Part shown: positions 17,988 through 26,660 of the stretch, piece after piece
How the letters are laid out: each line of letters opens with the position of its first letter
How positions within the stretch are numbered: the stretch's first letter is position 1
NCBI RefSeq assembly: GCF_032380675.1
Contig: NZ_JAWDIX010000003.1
Location: forward strand, 1-64,000
DNA: 64,000 nt
Direction: 5' to 3'
Source of the DNA: Anaerolentibacter hominis
GTDB lineage: Bacteria > Bacillota > Clostridia > Lachnospirales > Lachnospiraceae
Program-made: the position numbers and the translations under genes
Notes under the pieces: model-generated
Database searches by the model: none
Seen by the model: the letters and a program-made list of their open reading frames with translations, nothing else
Told to the model about the DNA's origin: nothing

Positions 17988-19580
17988 TCAGGCTTTTGCA
18001 ATCTCAATATTGACCTTTTTGCCTTTGATCTTGGCCTTCTTCATTTTTTTAATAATGGACTTTGCATATTTCTCCGGCACATCCACAAAGGTGAATTTAT
18101 CAAACATATCAATGCTGCCGATCATTCTGCCCGGCATTCCGGTCTCGCCGGCAATAGCGCCTAAGATATCGCCAGGTTTCACATGGCTCTTCTTGCCGAT
18201 ATTTAAGAACAGACGCACTTTATCTTTATCGGAGCCTTTCCCTCGGTATTGTTCCGTAGAAGCATCCAGAATCTGCTCCTCACCGGCTTCCTCTCCCAGC
18301 GCATTTTTCATGAGAGCTGCTGCCAGCGTAAGGGAAGAGATCTCCATCTCGCTCAGATAAAGATCCAGCGTATCCTTGATTGCTTCCAGGTCTTCCGCCT
18401 GAATGGTCTGCTGCGCCTGCACCAGAATCTTCTGCGTCCTTACCTTTCTGACATCGTCCAGAGTCGGAACCTTCTGCAGCTGTATTTTGGTCTTGCAGTA
18501 ATGCTCGATATCATGCAGCTTACGGATTTCCTTTCCCACAACGAGGGTAAACGATTTTCCGCTTCTTCCGGCCCGGCCGGTCCGCCCGATCCGATGTACA
18601 TAATACTCATCATCCTGGGGCAGATCGTAATTGAACACTGCCTCCACATCGTCTACGTCGATTCCTCTTGCCGCCACATCGGTAGCCACCAGAATATTAG
18701 CCCAGCCCTTACGGAAACTGTCCATAACCCGGTCTCTCTGCATCTGTTTCAAATCTCCGTGGAGCCCCTCTGCGTTATAGCCCATTTCTTTCAGGCTTTC
18801 CGTCAGATCATCCACCTGTTTCTTCGTATTGCAGAAGACAAGGGAGAGCTTCGGCTGATGCACATCCAGAAGTCTGGCCAGAACAGCTACTTTATTTCTC
18901 TGTTTTACTTCATAATAATACTGCTCAATCACAGGAACGGTTAATTCCTGTTTTACCACCCGGATCACTTCCGCATTTTTCTGATAAGTTCTGGCAATGT
19001 CCAGAATCGGCTTCGGCATAGTAGCTGAAAATAAAACAGTCTGATGTTCTTCCGGCATGTCTTTCAGAATTGTCTCAATATCCTCCCGGAATCCCATGTT
19101 CAGCATCTCATCCGCTTCATCCAGCACGATGGTGTGTACATGATCCATCCGCAGGGTTCTTCTTCTCATATGATCCATCACCCGTCCCGGCGTACCGATA
19201 ATAATCTGCACACCGCCCTTTAGCGCGTGGATCTGTCTTACAATATCCTGGCCTCCGTAAATCGGGAGTACTTTAATCCCGTTCATGAATTTGGCCAGTC
19301 TGCGGATCTCGTCCGCCACCTGCATCGCCAGCTCCCTGGTGGGGCACAGGACGATCTCTTGCACACAGCGGTCACTCTCATCCACCTTCTGTAAAAGCGG
19401 AATACCAAATGCCGCCGTCTTTCCGGTCCCTGTCTGTGCCTGGCCGATCATATCCTGTCCGGTCAGCATAACCGGTATCGCTTTCTCCTGGATGGGACTC
19501 ATCGTTTCAAATCCCATATCCTCTACTGCTCTTACAATCCTGCTGTCAATTTGTGTTTCTTCTTCAAAAACTCTGCTCAT
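17988..19580 (-). CDS. deaD: DEAD-box ATP-dependent RNA helicase (DeaD/CshA/DbpA-like)
   Basis: This 530-residue helicase unwinds RNA duplexes, typically in ribosome assembly, cold adaptation or RNA decay. The motifs run in order: Q motif near SPIQEKAIP, Walker A AQTGTGKT (residues 48-55), PTRELA, GTPGR, DEAD in VLDEADEML, SAT, ARGID and HRIGRTGRAG. The C-terminal 75 residues (VRLFLNIGKKSHVKPGDI onward) look like the DbpA RNA-binding domain, which in known family members recognises 23S rRNA. The start has an AAGGAG site. It follows the RACo-like gene by about 96 bases on the same strand and has its own strong terminator. Confidence 0.95.
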   Translation of the reverse strand: MSRVFEEETQIDSRIVRAVEDMGFETMSPIQEKAIPVMLTGQDMIGQAQTGTGKTAAFGIPLLQKVDESDRCVQEIVLCPTRELAMQVADEIRRLAKFMNGIKVLPIYGGQDIVRQIHALKGGVQIIIGTPGRVMDHMRRRTLRMDHVHTIVLDEADEMLNMGFREDIETILKDMPEEHQTVLFSATMPKPILDIARTYQKNAEVIRVVKQELTVPVIEQYYYEVKQRNKVAVLARLLDVHQPKLSLVFCNTKKQVDDLTESLKEMGYNAEGLHGDLKQMQRDRVMDSFRKGWANILVATDVAARGIDVDDVEAVFNYDLPQDDEYYVHRIGRTGRAGRSGKSFTLVVGKEIRKLHDIEHYCKTKIQLQKVPTLDDVRKVRTQKILVQAQQTIQAEDLEAIKDTLDLYLSEMEISSLTLAAALMKNALGEEAGEEQILDASTEQYRGKGSDKDKVRLFLNIGKKSHVKPGDILGAIAGETGMPGRMIGSIDMFDKFTFVDVPEKYAKSIIKKMKKAKIKGKKVNIEIAKA

Positions 19581-19676
19581 GTTCTCCTTAAACCTTTCTC
19601 ACCGTCAGCTGACAGCCTGCGCCATCCCGCCGCGGTACCAATCTACATGGAAAAATCGGCATCCGCCATTTTCTCC

Positions 19677-21155
19677 CTACAGATACATGGATTCCAAATA
19701 CAGAGTCTGAAAATCATTTTCATTCGCCAGCACAACTTCTTTGGCAATTCGCTTCTTTTTATCAATTCTCTCCTTCAAATCCTTACATCCATACAGGGCA
19801 GCCCCAGTCAACGCACTGTTACCCATTACCCGGATCTTTGATACTGCTTCCTCCGGAAACAGACCGGTTCCTGCCGCCTTTTCCATATTCAAATAGAAGC
19901 CGAAGCCTCCCGCAACATAAATATGACCCAGATCATCCCATTTACAGCCATATTTTTTTAACAGCACTTCCATCCCGGCTCTCACAGCGGCCTTAGCCAT
20001 CTGAAATTCCCGTATATCCTGCTGAAGCAGCCGTATGCCGCCTCCCGGTCCCCGGGCCAGTGGATACCCCATATCAAAATACTCGGATTTGAGAAGTCCT
20101 GTTTCATCTAAGATTCTGTTTTTCCTCAGTTCCGAAACCGCCTCTACAAGGCCGGTTCCGCAAAGTCCGCAGGCAGTTTTATCTCCAATGGTAGCACAAA
20201 CCGCTATGCCATCTTTGATATCCACCCCACAGATTGCTCCTGGTATGCTTCCGGTCCCGCAACTGATATTCCCGCCCTCAAAAGCCGGGCCTGCGGCGGC
20301 TGAAGTCAGAAGAAGGGTGTTCCTATCTCCCAGCGCCATCTCTCCATTTGTCCCCAGATCCAGAAACAAAGAAGGTTTTTCGCTATCCAGAAATCCGCAG
20401 GTCAATAAACCCGCCGCAATATCGCCCCCAACAAAGGCCGAAAATCCGGGAAGAGTGACCATCTCTGCCGTCAGGCCAAAATCCCGGCGGACCTCATCCT
20501 CTTCCAGATTGCACTCGTTAAGGGTCACCGGTGTGAAGGGATACTGTCCCAGCCCATCGCAGGAAAGTCCCAAAAAGATATGCTCCATCACAGTATTCCC
20601 TGCAACCGCAACCTTTATAATCCGTTCCGGATTTATACCGGTATCTGCTGCCAGTTTGTTAAGCCCCTGTCTTAGTTCTCTGCGGATCAGATCTTTTAAC
20701 CGCTCCGCCTTTCCTTCACAGGCAGCCCGTATTCTGGAGATGACATCTGCCCCATAGGCCCTCTGGGGATTCACAAAGGCATGAGACGCGTAGATCTTGC
20801 CTGTCTTAATGCCCAGCAGTTCCAGCGCCACCGTGGTAGTCCCCAAATCCACTGCCGCAAGAAAGTCTTCACGGGTTTCATCCGCACAGAACTCCCCTGA
20901 AATCGGCACAGAGGTCAGAATCTTCATCTGTTCCTCTCCGGAAGCCGGCAGAAGAATGGTTTCATTCCCTTCCGGAAAATAGGCACAAGCCAATACTTCG
21001 CCTTTGCCGCTCACGGTAACTCTGCATTTCCCGCAGGTTCCATTTCCGCCGCAGTCGGCAGCAATGGAAATTCCCGCCTCTCTGAGCTGGCTGAGCAGGC
21101 TCATCCCCGGTTTTCCGGTCAGACGTGTCACCTTCCCGTTTCCTATTATCAGCAT
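19677..21155 (-). CDS. RACo-like ferredoxin/ASKHA protein (corrinoid-activation type)
   Basis: The N-terminal 80 residues form a 2Fe-2S ferredoxin domain with the plant-type spacing C-x5-C-x2-C (ADCGGNGTCGKC) and a later Cys in VLACAYF. The rest is an ASKHA ATPase-like region with AVDLGTTTVALELLG, VAVAGNTVMEH, LDLGTNGEMALG and AGGFGFYLN. RACo proteins use ATP to reductively reactivate Co(II) corrinoid proteins of methyltransferase systems. No corrinoid protein or methyltransferase lies nearby, so the partner is unknown. I prefer the ATG at 21153-21155 with GGAG nine bases upstream; a TTG five codons earlier is possible. About 492 residues. Confidence 0.88.
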   Translation of the reverse strand: MLIIGNGKVTRLTGKPGMSLLSQLREAGISIAADCGGNGTCGKCRVTVSGKGEVLACAYFPEGNETILLPASGEEQMKILTSVPISGEFCADETREDFLAAVDLGTTTVALELLGIKTGKIYASHAFVNPQRAYGADVISRIRAACEGKAERLKDLIRRELRQGLNKLAADTGINPERIIKVAVAGNTVMEHIFLGLSCDGLGQYPFTPVTLNECNLEEDEVRRDFGLTAEMVTLPGFSAFVGGDIAAGLLTCGFLDSEKPSLFLDLGTNGEMALGDRNTLLLTSAAAGPAFEGGNISCGTGSIPGAICGVDIKDGIAVCATIGDKTACGLCGTGLVEAVSELRKNRILDETGLLKSEYFDMGYPLARGPGGGIRLLQQDIREFQMAKAAVRAGMEVLLKKYGCKWDDLGHIYVAGGFGFYLNMEKAAGTGLFPEEAVSKIRVMGNSALTGAALYGCKDLKERIDKKKRIAKEVVLANENDFQTLYLESMYL

Positions 21156-21196
21156 AGGCTTCCACTCCAAAACAAACGCCTTTATTTGTTAACAAA

Positions 21197-21225
21197 GAAA
21201 TAGCACTCGTATCGAGTGCTATTTC
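21197..21225 (-). terminator. Terminator of clpB
   Basis: A perfect 13-bp stem (GAAATAGCACTCG and complement) with a 3-base loop is followed on the minus strand by TTTCTTTGTT, 51 bases after the clpB stop. The stem happens to contain the CIRCE-like half site TAGCACTC. Confidence 0.85.
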
Positions 21226-21276
21226 AGAATCTTTACCTTAACAGTATAGGGGCATATCAACACTTTGTCAATGAAT

Positions 21277-23865
21277 TTATTGTTCCTTGATCTCCGCATC
21301 CAGACGGTTATCCTTAACATCGATCAGGATTGTGCTCCCCGCCCCTGCATTACCTTCCAGGATCAAGCGTGCCGATAAAGTCTCTACATTTTTCTGCAGA
21401 TATCTCTTCAGAGGCCTTGCGCCGTACATCGGATCATACGCATTTTCCGCAATATATTCTTTTGCCCGCTCCGTCAGGGAAACGCTCAATTCCCGATCCG
21501 CAAGCCGTTTATTCAAATCCGCAATCTGCAGATCCAGAATTTTGGAAATATTCTCCCTGGTCAGCGGCTTAAAGAGAATAATCTCATCCAAACGGTTCAA
21601 GAATTCAGGTCTGAAATGATTTCTCAGGTCGTTCATAACCAGGTTCTCACATTCCTCGCTGATATCTCCATTTTCTTCAATCTGTTCCAGCAGATACGAG
21701 GACCCAATGTTGGAGGTCATAATCAGAATGGTATTTTTAAAATCCACGGTGCGGCCCTGGGAATCCGTGATACGTCCATCGTCCAGCACCTGGAGCAGGA
21801 CATTAAATACATCCGGATGCGCTTTTTCTATTTCATCAAACAGCACGACAGAATATGGTTTTCTTCTCACAGCTTCCGTCAGCTGGCCGCCTTCCTCATA
21901 TCCCACATATCCCGGAGGTGCTCCGATCAGCCGTGATACGGAGTATTTCTCCATATATTCACTCATATCTATCCGAACCATATTCTGTTCATTGTCAAAC
22001 AGGCTCTGTGCAAGCGCCTTGGCAAGCTCTGTCTTACCAACCCCGGTAGGCCCTAAGAACAGGAAGGAACCGATGGGCTTGGTGGGGTCCTTAATACCGG
22101 CCTTGGATCGTAAAATAGCTTCGGACACCTTGGTCACGCCTTCATCCTGGCCAATCACCCTCTTGTGAAGCTCTTTATCCAGATGAAGCGTCTTGGCCCG
22201 CTCACTTTCTGTCAGCTTGGCAACCGGGATACCCGTCCAGCGGGATACGATCTTTGCAATTTCTTCCTCCGTTACACTTTCATGAACCAGGTCTCTGCCT
22301 TCCGCTTTGATCCGCTCTTCTTCCTGTTCCAGTTCTTTGGAGACAGCCGGCAACTTACCGTACTGTAACTCCGCCGCCTTTTCCAGGTCATACTTCTGCT
22401 GGGCAGCCTGGATATCCTTGCGGATCTGCTCCAGCTCTTCTCTCAGCTTCTGCACCTTCTCTACTGAAGCCTTTTCATTGTCCCATTTTGCCTTTTCACC
22501 GGCAAACTGTTCCTTTAACTCCGCCAGCTCTTTCTGAAGAATCTCCAGACGGTCTTTGCTCAGGCGGTCTTCTTCTTTTTTCAGAGCAGCTTCCTCGATT
22601 TCCAGCTGCATAATCTTTCTCTGTACGTCATCTAATTCGGTGGGAAGAGAATCCAGTTCTGTCTTAATCAGAGCGCATCCCTCATCCACCAGATCAATTG
22701 CCTTATCCGGCAGGAACCGGTCGGAAATATACCGGTCGGAAAGAACTGCAGCACAGACTAAGGCACCGTCGGTGATCTTAACACCATGGAACACTTCATA
22801 CCGTTCCTTGAGCCCTCTTAATATGGAAATTGTATCTTCCACCGTGGGTTCATCCACCATCACCGGCTGGAACCGACGCTCCAGCGCTGCATCCTTCTCG
22901 ATATACATGCGGTATTCATTCAGCGTCGTGGCACCAATACAGTGGAGCTCGCCCCGGGCCAGCATCGGCTTTAACATATTTCCGGCGTCCATAGCGCCTT
23001 CCGTCTTGCCCGCCCCCACAATGGTGTGCAGCTCGTCGATAAAGAGAATGATCTGGCCTTCACTCTTCTTCACTTCCTCCAGAACTGCCTTCAAACGCTC
23101 TTCAAATTCACCGCGGTACTTGGCTCCCGCTACCAGTGCCCCCATATCCAGGGCAAAGACCTTCTTATCCTTTAACATCTCGGGTACGTCGCCCCGCACA
23201 ATACGCTGGGCCAGCCCTTCCACTACGGCGGTCTTACCCACGCCGGGCTCACCGATCAGCACCGGATTATTCTTGGTCTTTCTGGAGAGGATACGGATAA
23301 TATTACGAATCTCCGCATCCCGGCCGATAACCGGATCAAGTTTCTGATCTTTGGCACGCTCCACCAGGTCATACCCGTATTTCTCCAGCGTGTCATAAGT
23401 TGCCTCAGGATTATCAGAGGTAACTTTCTGGCCGCCCCGGACAGTGGAAAGAGCCTGCAAAAATGCTTCCCTGGTAATTCCATGATTCCGGAACAGCTGC
23501 TTTATATCACGGCCCGGCTGACTCAGCATGCTGAGAAACAGGTGCTCCACGGAGACATATTCATCGCCCATCCGCTTTGCCTCATCCTCCGCATAAATCA
23601 ACACCTTATTCAAATCATTGCTGATGTGCAGCTGACCGCCGGATACCTTTGGCCGTGCGGCAAGCAATTTTTCTGTATCGGCCAGCAGGCCGTCCGCATT
23701 GCCGTTCATTTTTTGAATCAGTTTATATATCAAGCTGTCTTCCAGTGTCAACAGGCAGTAGAGTAAATGTTCCTGATCAATCTCCTGATGTCCATAGTCA
23801 TAGGCTGTTTTTTCACAGTTTTGCACCGCCTGCACAGATTTTTGCGTAAACTTATTTATATTCAT
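21277..23865 (-). CDS. clpB: ATP-dependent chaperone ClpB
   Basis: This 862-residue disaggregase works with DnaK to rescue aggregated proteins in the cytosol. The layout is canonical: Clp N-domain repeats (residues 1-150), first AAA module with Walker A GEPGVGKT near residue 205, a long coiled-coil middle domain (about 400-520), which distinguishes ClpB from ClpA/ClpC, and a second AAA module with GPTGVGKT near 600 and Walker B VVLFDEIEKAH. Pore-loop GAKYRGEFEER is present. The start has an AAGGAGGT site. It is a single-gene unit with its own promoter and terminator. I found no clear CIRCE or CtsR operator upstream, so the heat-shock control is not evident from sequence. Confidence 0.98.
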   Translation of the reverse strand: MNINKFTQKSVQAVQNCEKTAYDYGHQEIDQEHLLYCLLTLEDSLIYKLIQKMNGNADGLLADTEKLLAARPKVSGGQLHISNDLNKVLIYAEDEAKRMGDEYVSVEHLFLSMLSQPGRDIKQLFRNHGITREAFLQALSTVRGGQKVTSDNPEATYDTLEKYGYDLVERAKDQKLDPVIGRDAEIRNIIRILSRKTKNNPVLIGEPGVGKTAVVEGLAQRIVRGDVPEMLKDKKVFALDMGALVAGAKYRGEFEERLKAVLEEVKKSEGQIILFIDELHTIVGAGKTEGAMDAGNMLKPMLARGELHCIGATTLNEYRMYIEKDAALERRFQPVMVDEPTVEDTISILRGLKERYEVFHGVKITDGALVCAAVLSDRYISDRFLPDKAIDLVDEGCALIKTELDSLPTELDDVQRKIMQLEIEEAALKKEEDRLSKDRLEILQKELAELKEQFAGEKAKWDNEKASVEKVQKLREELEQIRKDIQAAQQKYDLEKAAELQYGKLPAVSKELEQEEERIKAEGRDLVHESVTEEEIAKIVSRWTGIPVAKLTESERAKTLHLDKELHKRVIGQDEGVTKVSEAILRSKAGIKDPTKPIGSFLFLGPTGVGKTELAKALAQSLFDNEQNMVRIDMSEYMEKYSVSRLIGAPPGYVGYEEGGQLTEAVRRKPYSVVLFDEIEKAHPDVFNVLLQVLDDGRITDSQGRTVDFKNTILIMTSNIGSSYLLEQIEENGDISEECENLVMNDLRNHFRPEFLNRLDEIILFKPLTRENISKILDLQIADLNKRLADRELSVSLTERAKEYIAENAYDPMYGARPLKRYLQKNVETLSARLILEGNAGAGSTILIDVKDNRLDAEIKEQ

Positions 23866-23917
23866 AGGATACCTCCTTATCAGAGTTTCTTTTCATTACA
23901 TTGTTTGTTCTATTACA

Positions 23918-23945
23918 ACTATAACACATATATCAATCTTGTCAA
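23918..23945 (-). promoter_or_regulatory. Sigma-A promoter of clpB
   Basis: On the minus strand TTGACA (23940-23945) and TATAGT (23918-23923) are spaced by 16 bases, about 53 bases upstream of the clpB ATG. Confidence 0.8.
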
Positions 23946-23992
23946 GTATTATTTTTTATGCCTTATAACTACCATAGAAATAACAAAATCAT

Positions 23993-24019
23993 GGGCCATG
24001 CAGGTATCCCGCACGGCCC
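23993..24019 (-). terminator. Terminator of the branching-enzyme-like gene
   Basis: A stem of about 12 pairs with two G-U wobbles (GGGCC..GGCCC at the base) lies 12 bases after the glgB-like stop, followed by ATGATTTTG on the minus strand. Confidence 0.65.
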
Positions 24020-24030
24020 GTATCCCTGAT

Positions 24031-25812
24031 CTATTCTATTTTTTCCCGCTCCACACGGAATATACAGCAGCTATACGCCGGACTTTTCAGAATAAAATGA
24101 TATGGAAATCCGCCGACTGCTTTTTTCATAGCCCGGATCTCTCCAGGATTGACAAGCCCGTCTCCCCCGAATTCCGGCAGATCGCTGTTAAATATCTCCT
24201 TTATCACTGCCATATCCGGATAGCCCAGTTTCCATTCCTCACAGTCCTCCCCCTCCAGATTCAGAACAACCAGAAGTTCTTCGCCGCCTCCTTTTCTCTC
24301 AAAGGCAATGCGGTTACTGTTTTCCTCCGTGGAAGAAAGAACGGTAAAACTTTCCCTACAGCCCTCCTGTGCATAAAGAGCAGGATGATCTCTATAGATA
24401 CCTGCCAGCTTCCGGAAGAACCAGGCAAACTCCTTGTGCTCTTCCTCCAGAAGAACCATCCAGTCCAGTTCTTTGGCTACATCCCATTCCCTGAACTGAG
24501 CTGTCTCATTTCCCATAAAATTCAGTTTCTTGCCCGGAAACGTATATAAATAGGAATACAGAGCTCTGGCCTGCGCGTACTTTTCCTCATAGGTTCCCCA
24601 GAGATTATTCACTACCATATGGCCGCCCCGCGCCGCCCCTTCATGGGAAACAGGAAGAATAGAATACATACCCTCTGCCGGCCTGCCATACCTTGTGAGT
24701 ACCGACTGCCTCTCCTGCCGGTCCCAGGGCGCCATGGAAAAATAGTCCAGGACCTCTTCCCGCCAATCCGTATCCCATATGTAATCGTACACAGCCGGAC
24801 TTTCCGTCCCTGTCTGTTCCTCGTTTCCGTCCTTTCCTTCTCCGATCAGCATAATTCCGGGGAAGTCTTCGTGCAGCCGTCCCGCCAGTTCCCTTAGAAA
24901 ACTGCTTCCTTCTCCGGTACGCTGTATCTGGTCTCCATGAATGAAGTGAAGCCCGTCCACATGATATCTACCGAGCCAGAAATGGGCCGCCGATTTTAAG
25001 AAGCTCTGCACAAAAGTTTTAGACAGATCAAATTTCAATTTGTCAGATCCCTCTTCCTTCTCATAGACCAGGCTGTCCCCAAAATGGGCAAGCCCATCCG
25101 GTCTGACCCCAAACTCGTCTAAAACCAAATCCATCAGAACACCGATCCCGTTCTCATGGCACCGGTTTATCAAGAACATCAATTCCTCCGGTTTTCCGTA
25201 TCTGGATGCCGGCGCAAAGAAATCCGTAGGGGCATAGCCCTTGCTGTCCTCGTCCCGGTATTCCGTCAGCGGCATAAATTCTACATGAGTAAATCCATAT
25301 TCTAAGAGATATGGTATGAGAATCTCCGCCAGTTCCCTGTAAGAATAGGCTTCCCCGTTCCTTCCGCGCCTCCAGGAGCCCAAATGCATCTCATAAATAT
25401 TAACCGGGGCATTCGCCCCGTTGTTTCTGGCTGTCATCCACGCATTATCCGACCAGACATCATCCTGAAATATGTGAAAAACGGAGGCAGTTCCCGGCGC
25501 CGGTTCACAGGCAAAGCCGAACGGGTCCGCATGATCCTCCTGCCTTCCATCCTGCCCGAACAGCTTATACTTGTACATAGATCCGGGCTCCACTCCTGCA
25601 CAGTACAGTTCAAAAATCCCGTTCTTACCCACAGGCTTCATTTCAAACCCACGTCCGTCCCAGCCATTGCTCTCGCTGATCAGCTCTACCCTGACCGCCC
25701 CCGGCGCATAAACGCGAAAGACATATTCCGTGCCATTTCCTCCAGGCACTTCATGTCCCCCAAAATATTCATAGGCCGTATAAAAACGGCCTTTTTCAAA
25801 TTCTTCTATCAT
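24031..25812 (-). CDS. Degenerate 1,4-alpha-glucan branching enzyme homologue (probable pseudoenzyme)
   Basis: The 593-residue protein aligns by eye with GlgB (GH13) over its length: CBM48-like N-domain (residues 28-115, DPFGF), EMHLGSWRRG near 141, TIM-barrel, and C-terminal beta domain with FNSDLPEFGGDG. The GH13 active-site regions are lost. Region I DWVPAHF reads DLVLDEF (228-234). Region II GLRVDAV reads GLHFIHG (287-293), removing the invariant Arg and the nucleophile Asp. Region IV SHDEV reads SHEGA (389-393). Only the region III Glu325 (IGEGK) remains. The frame stays open on both sides, so this is not a sequencing frameshift. Branching activity is therefore unlikely; glucan binding or a regulatory role is possible. 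The start ATG at 25810-25812 has an AGGGG site; the longer frame would overlap the upstream gene. Confidence 0.85.
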   Translation of the reverse strand: MIEEFEKGRFYTAYEYFGGHEVPGGNGTEYVFRVYAPGAVRVELISESNGWDGRGFEMKPVGKNGIFELYCAGVEPGSMYKYKLFGQDGRQEDHADPFGFACEPAPGTASVFHIFQDDVWSDNAWMTARNNGANAPVNIYEMHLGSWRRGRNGEAYSYRELAEILIPYLLEYGFTHVEFMPLTEYRDEDSKGYAPTDFFAPASRYGKPEELMFLINRCHENGIGVLMDLVLDEFGVRPDGLAHFGDSLVYEKEEGSDKLKFDLSKTFVQSFLKSAAHFWLGRYHVDGLHFIHGDQIQRTGEGSSFLRELAGRLHEDFPGIMLIGEGKDGNEEQTGTESPAVYDYIWDTDWREEVLDYFSMAPWDRQERQSVLTRYGRPAEGMYSILPVSHEGAARGGHMVVNNLWGTYEEKYAQARALYSYLYTFPGKKLNFMGNETAQFREWDVAKELDWMVLLEEEHKEFAWFFRKLAGIYRDHPALYAQEGCRESFTVLSSTEENSNRIAFERKGGGEELLVVLNLEGEDCEEWKLGYPDMAVIKEIFNSDLPEFGGDGLVNPGEIRAMKKAVGGFPYHFILKSPAYSCCIFRVEREKIE

Positions 25813-25880
25813 ATTTATACCCCTGCCTTTCCCGTTTTGAGTTTCTTTCAAAACGGGAACAGGCCCAAATACTTCAATTT

Positions 25881-26390
25881 CTACTGTCTCTTCTCCAGCC
25901 GTTCCTTCAATATCTGATACACTTCCTCCAGCGTCCAGCCGTCCAGTGTATCCATCCGTATGCACACAGGCGGAAATCCCAGCTTAATATTGGATTCTGC
26001 CGCTTTTCTTCTGGTCGAAACAAGCTGTTCCAGATACCCGGCGGAATCTTTCATATGCACGCCAATAAACTTCTGACCCATAGATGCGATAATACTGAAT
26101 CGTTCGATCTGGTCAAAAGGAAGAAAACCTGCCGATACGGCGGAAGATGAATCCACTATTCCATCTGCTTTGATAATCAGCAGTGGTTTCGGACGGCCTG
26201 CGCGGATAATCCAGATGACAAAACAAACACCAAAAAATACGGCGCCCAGAATTCCGATCAGCGTATAAATGATCACCTGTTCATTCAGACCCACAAGTAA
26301 AATCCCCACACTTGCAGCCATCATCATAAAACCCATTACGATTGTCTTAACTACCTTAGAATGCTGTTCCCTGATTACAATATCTTCCAT
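25881..26390 (-). CDS. Two-helix membrane protein with PH-like domain (STM3941-like)
   Basis: This 169-residue protein has two adjacent transmembrane helices (about residues 16-36 and 41-63, separated by a short NEQ turn) and a cytosolic C-terminal domain beginning RPKPLLIIKADGIVDSS and containing FLPFDQIERFSI. That pattern is typical of bacterial PH-like/STM3941-type membrane proteins of unknown role. An AGGAGG site lies 13 bases upstream, somewhat far. It precedes the branching-enzyme-like gene by 68 bases and may share its transcript. Its own leader is about 160 bases long and structured. No function can be assigned. Confidence 0.75.
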   Translation of the reverse strand: MEDIVIREQHSKVVKTIVMGFMMMAASVGILLVGLNEQVIIYTLIGILGAVFFGVCFVIWIIRAGRPKPLLIIKADGIVDSSSAVSAGFLPFDQIERFSIIASMGQKFIGVHMKDSAGYLEQLVSTRRKAAESNIKLGFPPVCIRMDTLDGWTLEEVYQILKERLEKRQ

Positions 26391-26553
26391 TTAAAGCTCG
26401 TATCCTCCTGGCTAGTCTTATAAATCTTCTCCCTGCGGGTACCCCTTCCACCGGCTTCCTGCCGCATAAACAGCCGGTTTTCCGTCACTCTTGTGTCTGA
26501 GCACGGACCTGCCAGGCCATCTCAAACCCTTCGTTTCTTTTGGCCCTGCATTT
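26391..26553 (-). ncRNA. Structured 5' leader of unknown class
   Basis: On the minus strand a predicted transcript start near 26553 gives a leader of about 160 bases. Helices visible by eye are a GGGCC/GGCCU pairing, a CCGU-GCUC hairpin closed by GAGU-GACGG, a 7-bp ACCGGCU/AGCCGGU hairpin (26450-26478) and a GGGUACCC palindrome, ending close to the AGGAGG site. I could not match it to a known riboswitch; the B12 box and other core motifs I looked for are missing. Confidence 0.35.
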
Positions 26554-26559
26554 ACGGAT

Positions 26560-26592
26560 ATTATACCAAACTTTGTTTAATTGTGCTATACT
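26560..26592. promoter_or_regulatory. Overlapping divergent extended -10 promoters
   Basis: On the minus strand TGGTATAAT (26560-26568) faces the PH-like gene. On the plus strand TGCTATACT (26584-26592) faces the subtilase gene. Both are extended -10 elements without clear -35 boxes, and they lie back to back within 33 bases. Confidence 0.55.
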
Positions 26593-26660
26593 AATCCACA
26601 TAAGCTTTCTTTATCCCTAATTTGCAACTGACAATGTTAAGACATCAAGGAGGTTTACGT

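Noticed and set aside
21197..21225. CIRCE heat-shock operator
   Set aside because: It contains TAGCACTC and GAGTGCTA, but the gap is 5 instead of 9 bases and it lies after clpB, not before it. Stem plus T-run fits a terminator.
24800..25200. Frameshift as cause of the missing GlgB active-site residues
   Set aside because: Conserved GlgB segments continue in the same frame on both sides of each altered motif, so point changes and a short deletion explain it better.
25812..25965. N-terminal extension of the branching-enzyme-like protein
   Set aside because: It would overlap the upstream gene by about 85 bases, and no homology to GlgB starts before the ATG at 25812.
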